64,000 bases of DNA from Asanoa hainanensis (GTDB lineage Bacteria > Actinomycetota > Actinomycetes > Mycobacteriales > Micromonosporaceae). The notes below the pieces were generated by a model. The model was not told the DNA's origin. It ran no database searches and saw only the letters and a program-made list of their open reading frames with translations. Both the position numbers and the translations under genes were made by a program. Of this stretch, positions 1 through 7,855 are shown piece after piece. Within the stretch, counting starts at the first letter, position 1; every line of letters starts with the position of its first letter. Where the stretch lies: assembly GCF_900188485.1 (NCBI RefSeq), contig NZ_FZPH01000014.1, positions 62,001 through 126,000 on the forward strand. Reading direction: 5' to 3'.

Positions 1-518
1 AACATGTGCGCGGCCTGGCCGAGCAGCAGGGACGCGGAGGCGGCGTCCACGGTGGCGGCCGGATCGAAGCCGACCGCGACGTCCCAGGCGTGCAGGGCGA
101 ACTCGTTCAACCGCATGGTCCCGGCGGCGGCGACGTCGACCGGTGCCGGCATCCAGGCGTACGTGATCCGGACCGCCGCACGCTCCTGGTCGTCGAGGGC
201 CTCGAAGCGCTTGACCAGCGCCTCGTTGGCGGTGACGACCCACTCGGCGCGCTTCTGGCGGGTCGCGTTGTCCCACTTGGCCCAGACGCCCTTGTTGAAC
301 TCGCCGTCGGGCGGGGTGCTGCCGGTGATCCCGGCCTCGAGGATCGCCAGGTTGATCTCGGCGCCGCTGCCCAGGTGGCTGAGCACCTGGGAGACGTCCC
401 AGTCACTGGCGCCGGAGGGCTTGGCGAGGTCGTCCGCGGTGAACGCGGCGACCGTGGCGGTCAGGTCGTCGTGGCCGGCACGTAGCACCGCGATGACGCG
501 GTCGGCTTGGGATGCCAT
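1..518 (-). CDS. Maleylpyruvate isomerase-fold (TIGR03083-type) protein, 3' end cut by window
   Basis: The gene runs off the left edge, so only the first 172 residues are visible. The start is ATG at 518, giving MASQADRVIAVLR. The N-terminal half has the layout of the actinobacterial mycothiol-dependent maleylpyruvate isomerase / DinB-like four-helix fold: a helix ending in LTATVAAFTADDLAKPS, a SDWDVSQVLSHLGSGAE segment carrying the usual metal-ligand histidine, and a later NEFALHAWDVAVG helix with a second histidine. Members of this family often bind a divalent metal and use mycothiol, but the substrate cannot be read from the sequence. It is divergent from the glyoxalase gene at 635, with about 115 bp between the starts. 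Family assignment is fairly safe; function is not. Confidence 0.75.
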   Translation of the reverse strand, partial: MASQADRVIAVLRAGHDDLTATVAAFTADDLAKPSGASDWDVSQVLSHLGSGAEINLAILEAGITGSTPPDGEFNKGVWAKWDNATRQKRAEWVVTANEALVKRFEALDDQERAAVRITYAWMPAPVDVAAAGTMRLNEFALHAWDVAVGFDPAATVDAASASLLLGQAAHM

Positions 519-634
519 CGAAGTTCTGCTCCAAACGCGAGGGGGGTTCGCACCGAGCCTATGCCGCGTCGCGGCGGCGGCGGAAAGTGTCAGAGGTCGC
601 CGATAGCGTCGTGTTCATCACCGATGAGAGGGGC

Positions 635-1042
635 ATGGGGATGCTTCGGGGTTTCGCGACGATCAACTACTGGACCGACGACCTGGCCGCGGCCAGCGCG
701 TGGTACGCGAAGGTGCTGGGCGTCGAGCCCTACTTCGAGGTGCCGGGCGGCTACATCGAGTTCCGCTTCGGCGACTATCAGCAGGAGTTGGGCCTGGTCA
801 ACCGCGCGTTCGCGCCGGAGGGTGTCCCGACCACCGCCGGCGGGGTGGTCGCCTACTGGCACACCGACGACATCGAGGGCGAGGTGGCCCGGCTGGTCGA
901 GCTCGGAGCGACCCTCCGCGAGGCGCCGCGCGACCGCGGCAAGGGCTTCGTCACGGCAACGGTCACGGACCCTTTCGACAACATCCTGGGGCTCATGTAC
1001 AACCCGCACTACCGAGACGTCCTAGCCGGGCGTAATCAGTAG
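635..1042 (+). CDS. Glyoxalase/bleomycin resistance (VOC) family protein
   Basis: A 135-residue single VOC domain. It begins MGMLRGFATINYWTDDLAAA, typical of the first beta-alpha-beta-beta-beta module, followed by ASAWYAKVLGVEPYF and a second module with AYWHTDDIEGEVARLVELG and a terminal DPFDNILGLMYNP strand, where VOC proteins usually place a metal-ligand Glu/Asp or Asn. A longer reading frame exists upstream, but ATG 635 is preceded by a GAGAGGGG ribosome binding site and matches the family's start. VOC proteins range from dioxygenases to antibiotic-sequestering proteins; nothing here narrows that down. It is probably monocistronic, between a divergent isomerase-fold gene and an antitoxin gene. 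Confidence 0.85.
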   Translation: MGMLRGFATINYWTDDLAAASAWYAKVLGVEPYFEVPGGYIEFRFGDYQQELGLVNRAFAPEGVPTTAGGVVAYWHTDDIEGEVARLVELGATLREAPRDRGKGFVTATVTDPFDNILGLMYNPHYRDVLAGRNQ

Positions 1043-1076
1043 CCGGTCCGGTGCACGGAGCGGCAGTCTGGCGCGC

Positions 1077-1352
1077 ATGAGTTCCACGACGATCGAGGTC
1101 GACAGCGCGCTCGCGGATCGATTGGCGGCGCTCGCCCGTGCGCGGGGCATCACGATGCAGACGCTGCTCCTGGCTGCGACGGATCGACTCGAGCGCGACG
1201 CGTTCTTCGCTCGCGCACAGGATCAGCTCGAGCGCCTGCGCCGAGCGCACCCGGCCGCCTGGGAACAAGACCGGGCTGAGTCACGGGCCTGGCAGCAAGG
1301 CACGGATCGCAGAAACCAGATCGACGACGACGAACCAGGATGGTGGGAATGA
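1077..1352 (+). CDS. Orphan MazE/RHH-type antitoxin
   Basis: A 91-residue protein. Residues 1-45 (MSSTTIEVDSALADRLAALA, then an ITMQTLLLAATDRLE helix) form a ribbon-helix-helix DNA-binding domain. The acidic tail ending DDDEPGWWE resembles the toxin-binding tail of actinobacterial MazE-like antitoxins. Such antitoxins are normally followed at once by a PemK/MazF endoribonuclease gene. Here the next ATG (1349) opens a 12-codon frame that stops, and the following 348 bp contain only tandem repeats, so no toxin gene is visible. The protein is either a degraded toxin-antitoxin remnant, a solitary regulator or a trans-acting antidote. Confidence 0.7.
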   Translation: MSSTTIEVDSALADRLAALARARGITMQTLLLAATDRLERDAFFARAQDQLERLRRAHPAAWEQDRAESRAWQQGTDRRNQIDDDEPGWWE

Positions 1353-1409
1353 CGAAGATGACGCTGATCGGGTCCGGTGTGCTGTGACCTCGCCGCCAGG
1401 TCGTTGAGG

Positions 1410-1660
1410 GGCGGCCCCGTCGCGGGCCAAGCGGACGGCGTTGGCCTTCGAGCGGGACCAGCCTGCTAGGACCGGCGGCGGTCGCCGAGGGGTGGCCCCC
1501 GCCGCGGGCCGACCGGATGGCGTTGGCCTTCGAGCGGCACCAGGCTGCTAGGACCGGCGGCGATCGCCGACGGGCGGCCACGTCGCGCCCCAACCGGATG
1601 GCGTGGGCCTTCGAGCGGGCTCAGGCTGCCAGGACCGGGCGGTGATCGCCGAGGGTGACG
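1410..1660. repeat. Three degenerate tandem copies of an ~82-bp unit
   Basis: The anchor GGCCTTCGAGCG recurs at 1443, 1525 and 1606, a period of 82 and 81 bp. Each copy carries a GCTAGGACCGG or GCCAGGACCGG block and a GGCGGTCGCCGAG-like block. The array fills the 348-bp space between the convergent antitoxin and glycosyltransferase genes; no credible gene lies in it on either strand. Confidence 0.8.
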
Positions 1661-1700
1661 ACCTGGTCGGTGCGGCGCTGAAACCGTGGCCCGTCGGGGG

Positions 1701-2798
1701 TCAGGCGAACTTGGCGAAGACCGTGGCCGCGATCTCGGTGGGTGCGGGCATGGCCGCGATCTCCGTGGCGACCTCGGTCGAGGCGGTGCGCAGCGACGCG
1801 TCCTCGACCAGGCGCCGCACGGCGTCGGCGTCGATCCGCTTCATCGGCACCGCGAGGCCCGCGCCCCGGTCGGCGACCAGCTGGGCGTTGTGCGCGCGGT
1901 CGCCGGGCCCGGGCGTGACGAGCTGCGGCACGCCGGCCGCCAGCGCGGCGAAGATGGTGCCCGCGCCGCCGTGGTGGACGATCGCGCTGGCCGTCTCCAG
2001 CGCCTCGGGGAGCGGCGCCCAGCCGATCGCCCGGACGTTGGGCGGCAGGGTCCGGCCGGCCAACCGGTCCGCGGCGCGGATCAGCACGAACTCGGCGTCC
2101 ACCGACGGCGCGAGGCGGACGATCCGATCCAGCACCGCGGTCGACCCCGGGCCGGCGATGGTGCTGTGGCTGACCAGGACCCGGGGCCGGCTGGCCGGCT
2201 CGCGGAGAGAGGAGGGCAGGGTGGCGCCGCCGCCGTACCCGACAGGCCGCATGGGCTGACCGCTGGCGCCGGGCACGAGGCTGTCGGGGCTGATCCGGAG
2301 CACCGCGGCGCTGGCCGGCACGTCGACCCGGGGCCGCATCTTCGCGGTGGTCACCGTCAGCAGCAGCGCGTCGTCGAACAGCGTGTTGCCGTGCAGCACG
2401 GCCGGCACGTCGTGCCGCGCGGCGGCGACCGCGCCGGCGCCGGCCAGCGGCTCGTGGACGACCACGTCCGGGCGCCAGCGCCCGACGAGCTCGGTGGTAG
2501 CGCCGACGAAGCGGTCGTTGACCGCGCCGAAGATGTGCCCGACGGCGTCCGTGCCGGCCCGGCCGGCGAGCTCGCGCACCAACAACTTCGGCCGGCTGAG
2601 CATGGTGCCGAGCGCGATCCGGCCGAAGTTGAACGGACCGGCCACGTCCTCGACCGGGAACCCGGCGGGCGGCCGAGCCGAGGCGTCGCCCCCGGAGGCG
2701 ACGAGCACGTCGTGACCCGCGGCGCGCAGGGCCTCGGCGAGCGGGATCATCGGGTAGAGGTGACCGATCAGCGGGGCTGCGACGAACAGGATCCGCAC
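1701..2798 (-). CDS. Glycosyltransferase, GT1/EryCIII-like (GT-B fold)
   Basis: A 365-residue GT-B glycosyltransferase of the actinomycete macrolide/aglycone type. The N-terminal half starts MRILFVAAPLIGHLYPMIPL, the acceptor-binding Rossmann domain with the catalytic-type histidine in GHLYP. The C-terminal half has the nucleotide-sugar motif VHHGGAGTIFAALAAGVPQL and a following DRAHNAQLV. It would transfer a sugar from an NDP donor to a small lipophilic acceptor. The start is GTG 2798 with GAGGA about 7 nt upstream. No deoxysugar or polyketide genes are nearby, so it is probably a stand-alone detoxification or tailoring enzyme. Confidence 0.85.
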   Translation of the reverse strand: MRILFVAAPLIGHLYPMIPLAEALRAAGHDVLVASGGDASARPPAGFPVEDVAGPFNFGRIALGTMLSRPKLLVRELAGRAGTDAVGHIFGAVNDRFVGATTELVGRWRPDVVVHEPLAGAGAVAAARHDVPAVLHGNTLFDDALLLTVTTAKMRPRVDVPASAAVLRISPDSLVPGASGQPMRPVGYGGGATLPSSLREPASRPRVLVSHSTIAGPGSTAVLDRIVRLAPSVDAEFVLIRAADRLAGRTLPPNVRAIGWAPLPEALETASAIVHHGGAGTIFAALAAGVPQLVTPGPGDRAHNAQLVADRGAGLAVPMKRIDADAVRRLVEDASLRTASTEVATEIAAMPAPTEIAATVFAKFA

Positions 2799-3101
2799 GG
2801 GTGGTCCTCATCTCCTCGGCCGTGCCACGTACAGAAACGACCCTAGTCCGCGATGTCACGACCCGTCGCCGACCGACACCGTGCGGCGACCACCAGACGC
2901 CAGGCCGGCCGCGCGCCGCGGACGGTTGGCGGCCGCGACCGCAGACGGCCCGCGCGCCAACGTCCGGTCGTGCCGCGACTGATCGACCCGACGCACAGGC
3001 GACCGGATCCTCGAGACCGGCATCGCGCGGCGGCCAATATCACGAGGCCAGCGCCGGCGCAGAGCCCGGCGGCCACCGCCCCCGCTGGTAGGTTCGAGCC
3101 C
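2799..3101. other. Divergent intergenic region, no gene seen
   Basis: A 303-bp spacer between the divergent glycosyltransferase and reductase genes; it must hold both promoters. An imperfect inverted repeat is visible, GGACGGTTGGCG near 2922 against CGCCAACGTCC near 2957. I see no gene, tRNA or clear -10/-35 pair. Confidence 0.4.
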
Positions 3102-3659
3102 ATGGCCAGGGTGATCTTCGGTATGACCGTGTCGGTCGACGGCTACGTCGAGGACGCCGACGGCAGCGCCAGCGCGCTCTATCCGGACCTCGCCGAACTG
3201 CGCCCGACCCACTACATGACCGAGATGATCGACGAGACCGGAGCCGTCCTGATGGGCCGCCGGACGTTCGCGATGGGTGACCCCGACGGCTACGCCGGCA
3301 CGTACGAGTTCCAGGTCCCGATCTTCGTCGTCACCCACGAGCCGCCGCCCACCCACCCGCGCGAGGCCGGTGGGCTGACCTTCACGTTCGTCACCGACGG
3401 CGTCGAGGCGGCGGTCGCCAAGGCCAAGAGCGCGGCGGGCGACCGGGACGTAACCGTCGTCGGCGGCGTCGACCTCGGCCACCAACTGCTCACCCGTGGC
3501 CTGGTCGACGAGCTCAGGCTCGACATCATGCCGGTCCTCCTCGGCGGCGGCCGGCGGCTGTTCGAACCCGATGCCGACCTGGCCACGCTCGGCCTGCGTA
3601 CGACGCGGGTGGTCGAGGTCGGCACGCGTACCTCACTGCGGTTCTCGGTGTCCCGGTGA
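3102..3659 (+). CDS. Dihydrofolate reductase-family (RibD C-terminal domain) protein
   Basis: A 185-residue protein of the RibD_C/YyaP group. It starts MARVIFGMTVSVDGYVEDAD (the SVDGY turn is diagnostic) and continues with GAVLMGRRTFAMG, the pyrophosphate-binding loop region, VVGGVDLGHQLLTRGLVDEL and PVLLGGGRRLF near the C-terminus. It should bind NADPH and reduce a pterin- or pyrimidine-like carbonyl, but most actinobacterial copies have no assigned substrate. ATG 3102 is the first plausible start. Its stop overlaps the next gene's GTG by 4 bp (GTGA), so the two are translationally coupled. Confidence 0.87.
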   Translation: MARVIFGMTVSVDGYVEDADGSASALYPDLAELRPTHYMTEMIDETGAVLMGRRTFAMGDPDGYAGTYEFQVPIFVVTHEPPPTHPREAGGLTFTFVTDGVEAAVAKAKSAAGDRDVTVVGGVDLGHQLLTRGLVDELRLDIMPVLLGGGRRLFEPDADLATLGLRTTRVVEVGTRTSLRFSVSR

Positions 3660-4384
3660 GGCACGTCGCCTTCGACCGGCTGCACAACTTCCGCGACGTC
3701 GGCGGGTACTCCACATCGGAGGGCCGCACCGTCCGCTGGGGTCGGTTCTACCGGTCCGACGGGCTGGGCAAGCTCGCCGGCGCCGACTGGGTGAAATTCC
3801 AGGCGCTCGGCGTACGCACCGTGATCGATCTGCGCTACTCCGAGGAGGTCGCCCGCCGTGGCCGGGTGCCCGACTACGACGGCCTCGCCTACTACAACCT
3901 CTCCATCGAGCACCGCCCGTGCCGGCAGGCGACGGTGGCGCCCCAGGTCGAGCCGGTCCGCTTCCTCGCCGACCGCAACGCCGAGGTGCTGGCCGACGGC
4001 GCGGTCGAGATCGGGCAGGCCCTGGCCGTGATCGCCGCCGCGGGAAGCGTCCCGGTCGTCATCCACTGCGCCGCGGGCAAGGACCGCACGGGCCTGCTGG
4101 CCGCGCTCGTGCTCGCGCTGATCGACGTCAGCGACGACGACATCGTCGCCGACTACGCGCTGACGGAGCTGGCCACCGCGAAGTTCATCGCCGACTGGGA
4201 AGCCAACCCGGCCAACCCGGCGATCACCTGGCCGGGCTACGGCTTGGCCCCGCCCGACGCGATGCGGTTGACACTGAAGGAGCTGGCGGCGACCTACGGA
4301 TCGGTGCACGACTATGCCCGCGACCGCCTCGCCGTCGACGCCGCCCTGCTGGCCGGCCTGAGGGCCACCCTGCTCGACCCGTAG
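3656..4384 (+). CDS. Tyrosine-protein phosphatase (PtpB/Y_phosphatase3-like)
   Basis: A 242-residue phosphatase with the P-loop signature HCAAGKDRTGLLAAL; the nucleophile is Cys138 and the P-loop arginine lies five residues on. The N-terminal block LHNFRDVGGYSTSEG and the RFYRSDGLGKL segment are characteristic of the PtpB/LipA-type family of tyrosine and phosphoinositide phosphatases. No signal peptide is seen, so it should be cytosolic. It starts with GTG 3656 inside the stop codon of the upstream reductase and sits 10 bp before an RpiB-like gene, in a four-gene run. The substrate is unknown. Confidence 0.88.
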   Translation: MRHVAFDRLHNFRDVGGYSTSEGRTVRWGRFYRSDGLGKLAGADWVKFQALGVRTVIDLRYSEEVARRGRVPDYDGLAYYNLSIEHRPCRQATVAPQVEPVRFLADRNAEVLADGAVEIGQALAVIAAAGSVPVVIHCAAGKDRTGLLAALVLALIDVSDDDIVADYALTELATAKFIADWEANPANPAITWPGYGLAPPDAMRLTLKELAATYGSVHDYARDRLAVDAALLAGLRATLLDP

Positions 4385-4394
4385 GGTGGTCGTC

Positions 4395-4817
4395 ATGCGG
4401 GTTTCGTACGGAGCGGACGACGCGAACGAGACCACGCGTGCCGTGCAGCAGGCCCTCGCCGACCGGGGCATCGAGGTCGTCGACGTGACCGGCGACCGGC
4501 AGTGGCCGGACATCGGGGCCGCGGTCGGCCAGGCGGTCGCCAAAGGCACCGCCGACCTCGGCGTCGTGCTGTGCTGGACCGGCACCGGCACGGCCATCGC
4601 CGCCAACAAGATCTCCGGCGTCCGTGCCGCGCTGGCCTGGGACCCCTGGATCGCCTCCGGCGCTCGCAAGTGGAACGACGCGAACGTCCTGGCGATGAGC
4701 CTCAAACGCCTGGCCCCGGACGTAGCCGTCGAGGTCCTCGCGGCGTTCCTCGACACGCCCGGCCCGGACCCCGACGAGGCCGCGAACATCGCAAGGCTCG
4801 GTGCCCTCGATGACTGA
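4395..4817 (+). CDS. RpiB/LacA/LacB-family sugar-phosphate isomerase
   Basis: A 140-residue single-domain isomerase: MRVSYGADDANETTRAV at the N-terminus, WTGTGTAIAANKISGVRAAL in the phosphate/anion loop and WNDANVLAMSLKRL near the C-terminus. RpiB enzymes interconvert aldose and ketose phosphates. In place of the Cys of classical RpiB (GTGIGMSIAANK-type loop preceded by C) the sequence reads VLCWTGTGTA, so the active-site Cys is offset and the substrate is uncertain. ATG 4395 has GGGTGG upstream and is preferred over GTG 4386. It overlaps the following acetyltransferase by 8 bp. Confidence 0.83.
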   Translation: MRVSYGADDANETTRAVQQALADRGIEVVDVTGDRQWPDIGAAVGQAVAKGTADLGVVLCWTGTGTAIAANKISGVRAALAWDPWIASGARKWNDANVLAMSLKRLAPDVAVEVLAAFLDTPGPDPDEAANIARLGALDD

Positions 4818-5241
4818 CCTACGCCGCGCGACCCCCAACGACCTGGCGGCGATCCTGGCCGACCTACCGGCGTACTGGGGCGACCGCGACGTCCGCCACC
4901 TCCACCACCCGATGTTCGTCCGCGAGTTCGGCGACACGGCGTTCGTCTCGGGCGACGTCGACGGCTACCTGTTCGGCTTCGTCGCACCGGCCCACGTCGG
5001 CTACATCCACGCGGTAGCGGTCCACCAACGCAGCCGCGGCAGCGGCCTCGGCCGCCACCTGCACACCGCGTTCGCCGCAGCGGCCCGAGCCCGCGGAGCC
5101 ACCCGCCTCAAAGCGATCACCGGCGCCGCCAACACCGAATCGATCCGCTTCCACGAACGCATCGGCTTCACCGCCTGCCTGATCACGGATTACAGCGGCC
5201 CAGGCCAAGACAGGGTTGTGCTTACCCGCGACCTGCCTTAG
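4810..5241 (+). CDS. GNAT-family N-acetyltransferase
   Basis: A 143-residue acetyl-CoA-dependent transferase. The GNAT acetyl-CoA loop is HQRSRGSGLGRHLHTAF (Q/RxxGxG/A form), preceded by the VGYIHAVAVH strand and followed by GAANTESIRFHERIGF, the usual C-terminal motif B. ATG 4810 overlaps the RpiB-like gene by 8 bp, so it is the last gene of the reductase-phosphatase-isomerase-acetyltransferase run. The acceptor is unknown. Confidence 0.87.
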   Translation: MTDLRRATPNDLAAILADLPAYWGDRDVRHLHHPMFVREFGDTAFVSGDVDGYLFGFVAPAHVGYIHAVAVHQRSRGSGLGRHLHTAFAAAARARGATRLKAITGAANTESIRFHERIGFTACLITDYSGPGQDRVVLTRDLP

Positions 5242-5250
5242 GTCACCTTC

Positions 5251-5451
5251 GAACCAGGACCAAGCTGTCCCGGGTCCGCCTGGGGCGCGACCGTCGCCGG
5301 GGACCGCTCCGCTTCGCTCCGCTGCCAGCCCCGCCTTGGGCGAGCCCACATTCCTCGAACCCAGGAGCAGGCTGTCCCGGGTCCGCTTGGGGCGCGACCG
5401 TCGCTCCCGCCGGGGACCGCTCCGCTGCCAGCCCCGCCGTGGGCAAGGCCA
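5251..5451. repeat. Tandem duplication of an ~100-bp unit
   Basis: The space between the convergent acetyltransferase and enzyme I genes holds two copies of a unit that starts GAACCAGGACCAAGCTGTCC (5251) and GAACCCAGGAGCAGGCTGTC (about 5358), each continuing through CCGGGTCCGC, GGGGCGCGACCGTCGC and GGGGACCGCTCCGCT to a CCAGCCCCGCC block. Small indels separate them. No gene or convincing terminator is seen in 5242-5536. Confidence 0.75.
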
Positions 5452-5536
5452 GAAACCAAACAACCACACCCCGCGTGGCCGGGCCGACCCCGACGAGGCG
5501 ACTAACCCGTTGGCGCCCGCCGTCGCTCTCGCAGGG

Positions 5537-7561
5537 TCAGGTCGCGACCGCGCGGGCGGTGGTTGGGTCTTCGGCGGCGAGGACCGCGGTGGCCAGGCGT
5601 TCGCAGTCGGCTTTGGTGTGTGCGGCCAGGGCGTCCCGTACCGCGGGGATCGCTCGGGCCGGCATCGACAGGCTGCTGATTCCCAGCCCGGCGAACACCG
5701 GGGCCAGGCCCGGGTCGGCCGCCGCCTCGCCGCAGATGCCCACCGGCTTGCCTGCCGCGCGGCCGGCGCGGGCGCAGGTCGCGATCAGGTCCAGCAGGGC
5801 CGGCTGCCACGGGTCCAGGAGCTCGGCGAGATCGCCCAGCATCCGGTCGGCAGCGAACGTGTACTGGCTCAGGTCGTTCGTTCCGATCGACACGAAGTCG
5901 ACCTCGCGCAGCAGCGCGCGTATCCGCAACGCCGCGGCCGGGATCTCGACCATCACGCCGGCCGACGGCAGGCCCGCCGCGCGGGCTCGGATAACGAAGT
6001 CACGGGCCTCGGCCGGGGTCGCGATCATCGGCGCCATCACCCAGGCCGTGGCACCGGTCCGGGCCGCGGCCGCCGCTATCGCCGCGAGTTGCCCGTCTAG
6101 GAGTGCCGGGTCGCGACGGGCCAGCCGCACGCCGCGGACGCCCAACGCCGGGTTCGGCTCGCCGGACTGGTCCAGGAACGGCAGCGGCTTGTCGGCACCG
6201 GCATCCAGGGTGCGCACCACCACCTTGCGGCCGCCCAGGGCGTCGAAGACGGCCGCGTACGCGTCGACCTGTTCGTCGTGTCCGGGTGCCTTCTCGCGGT
6301 CCAGATAGAGCAGCTCCGTCCGGAAGAGGCCCACACCCTCGGCGCCGGTCACCGGGTCGACCGCCGAGCCCACGTTGGCGAGCAGCTCGACCGCCCAGCC
6401 GTCGGCGGTGCGGCCGGGGCCCGTCGACGCGGCGGCGCGGGCCCGGCGTTCCTGCTCCCGCCGCCGGGTGTCGGCGACCGTCGCCTCGTCGACGCCCACC
6501 CGCACCGCACCGGCGGCGCCGTCCACCGCGACCACCATCCCGTCGCGGAGGCCGGTCGCACCACCGCAGCGGACCACGGCCGGGATGCCCAGCGAGCGGG
6601 CCAGGATCGCGGTGTGGCTGGTCGGTCCGCCGGCCTCGGTGACCAGCGCGAGCACCAGCTCGGGGTCCAGGCCGGCCGTGTCGGCGGGGGCGAGGTCGGT
6701 CGCGACGAGCACGAACGGGTACCCCGGTGACGGGATGCCCGGCATCGGCGCCCCGCTCGACACGGCCACCGCGCGGTCGCGGAGATCGTCGAGGTCGGCC
6801 ACCCGCTCGGCCAGGTAGCCGCCGGCCTCCAGGAAAGCCTGTCGGTGCACCGCGAACGCGGCATCGATCGCGTGGGGCGCGTCGGAGCCGGCCCGGATCG
6901 CGTCGGCCACCGCCTCGTCGAGCACCGGGTCCTCGGCCATCATCACCTGGGCCCGAAGGATCTCGGCGGCAGTGGCGTCGCGCGTGGCGTCCGCGCGCCG
7001 GGCAAGCTCGGCCGCGACCGCACGCAACGCGGCAGCCGCACCGGCCAGCTCGGCCTCCACGTCGGCGACGTCGCGTGGCGCGGGCATCGTCGGGGCCGCG
7101 CCGGCCCGGCAGACCGGACCCGCGGCGAACCCGGGCGAGACGCCGATGCCGCGCAGCGGCTCCGCACCGGGCTCGCGCGCCACCCGAGCGGCTTGCCCGC
7201 CACCGGATTGGCCAGCCTGCTGCGCAGCGCCCGGTCCACGAGACGGCTGCCGAACCGGCTCGCGGGCAGGTCGCCCACCGGGTCCTCCGTCGGTCGGCCC
7301 ACCGGGCCCGCCCACGCGCGATCCACCCAGACCGCCCGGTCCGCCCACCCGCGGCCCGCCGGGTCCGCCGGCAGGCGGCTCTCCGCGTCTGGCCATAGGT
7401 GGCCCACCGGGTCCGCCCGCAGGTGGGTCAGGGTGTCTGGCGGTGCGCGGCCCTGGTCCGCCCGCAGGCGGCTCTGCGCGCCTGGCCGTAGGTGGCCCGC
7501 CGGGTCCGCCCGCGGGCGGCCTGACCGGTCCGCCCTCCGGTGGGCCAACCGCCTCAGCCAT
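5537..7561 (-). CDS. ptsI: PTS enzyme I (PEP-protein phosphotransferase) with long Pro/Gly-rich N-terminal extension
   Basis: A cytosolic enzyme that moves phosphate from PEP to HPr. The conserved body starts at LRGIGVSPGFAAGPV. The phosphohistidine is His316 in GGPTSHTAILARS; the C-terminal PEP-binding barrel has GVMVEIPAAALR, SIGTNDLSQY and GICGEAAAD with the expected Cys. Enzyme I is normally about 550-575 residues with its histidine near 190; this frame is 674. The extra ~127 residues are low-complexity Gly/Pro/Arg repeats (PPAGGPGGPP-like). ATG 7561 overlaps the end of ptsH by 8 bp, which favours translation of the extension. A GTG at 7183 would give a conventional protein but has no clear ribosome binding site. 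Last gene of the PTS operon. Confidence 0.93.
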   Translation of the reverse strand: MAEAVGPPEGGPVRPPAGGPGGPPTARRAEPPAGGPGPRTARHPDPPAGGPGGPPMARRGEPPAGGPGGPRVGGPGGLGGSRVGGPGGPTDGGPGGRPAREPVRQPSRGPGAAQQAGQSGGGQAARVAREPGAEPLRGIGVSPGFAAGPVCRAGAAPTMPAPRDVADVEAELAGAAAALRAVAAELARRADATRDATAAEILRAQVMMAEDPVLDEAVADAIRAGSDAPHAIDAAFAVHRQAFLEAGGYLAERVADLDDLRDRAVAVSSGAPMPGIPSPGYPFVLVATDLAPADTAGLDPELVLALVTEAGGPTSHTAILARSLGIPAVVRCGGATGLRDGMVVAVDGAAGAVRVGVDEATVADTRRREQERRARAAASTGPGRTADGWAVELLANVGSAVDPVTGAEGVGLFRTELLYLDREKAPGHDEQVDAYAAVFDALGGRKVVVRTLDAGADKPLPFLDQSGEPNPALGVRGVRLARRDPALLDGQLAAIAAAAARTGATAWVMAPMIATPAEARDFVIRARAAGLPSAGVMVEIPAAALRIRALLREVDFVSIGTNDLSQYTFAADRMLGDLAELLDPWQPALLDLIATCARAGRAAGKPVGICGEAAADPGLAPVFAGLGISSLSMPARAIPAVRDALAAHTKADCERLATAVLAAEDPTTARAVAT

Positions 7562-7841
7562 CGGAACCACCCTCGTCCGCGTCCAGGTCGCGGGCCAGCA
7601 GCGTCGCCAGGTCGTCCAGGACGGCGTCCGCGCCGTCGCCCTCCGCCGAGATGGTCACGGCGGTACCGCACTTGGCACCGAGGGACAGGACGGAGAGCAT
7701 GCTGTTGGCGGGTACGGGCTTGCGCCCCTCCACATTGATCTTCACCGGCACGGGAGCGGAGCCGGCGGCGGCCACGAACAGGGCGGCCGGGCGGGCGTGC
7801 AGGCCGGTACGCGAGCCGACGGTCACGGTGCGGGACGGCAT
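7554..7841 (-). CDS. ptsH: PTS phosphocarrier protein HPr
   Basis: A 95-residue HPr. His15 in GSRTGLHARPAALFV is the residue phosphorylated by enzyme I. The region corresponding to the regulatory serine reads PANSMLSVLSLGA, with Ser47 in the equivalent place, though actinobacteria generally lack a Firmicutes-type HPr kinase. It accepts phosphate from enzyme I and passes it to EIIA. It starts 14 bp after the polyol dehydrogenase and overlaps ptsI by 8 bp. Confidence 0.96.
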   Translation of the reverse strand: MPSRTVTVGSRTGLHARPAALFVAAAGSAPVPVKINVEGRKPVPANSMLSVLSLGAKCGTAVTISAEGDGADAVLDDLATLLARDLDADEGGSDG

Positions 7842-7855
7842 AGCGGGTAACCCCC

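Noticed and set aside
1686-2846. 386-codon plus-strand frame over the glycosyltransferase gene
   Set aside because: Gly/Arg/Asp-rich shadow frame with no motif; the minus strand has a clear GT-B enzyme.
3091-3100. GGTTCGAGCC resembling a tRNA T-loop
   Set aside because: No acceptor, D or anticodon stem can be folded around it; it is immediately upstream of a coding start.
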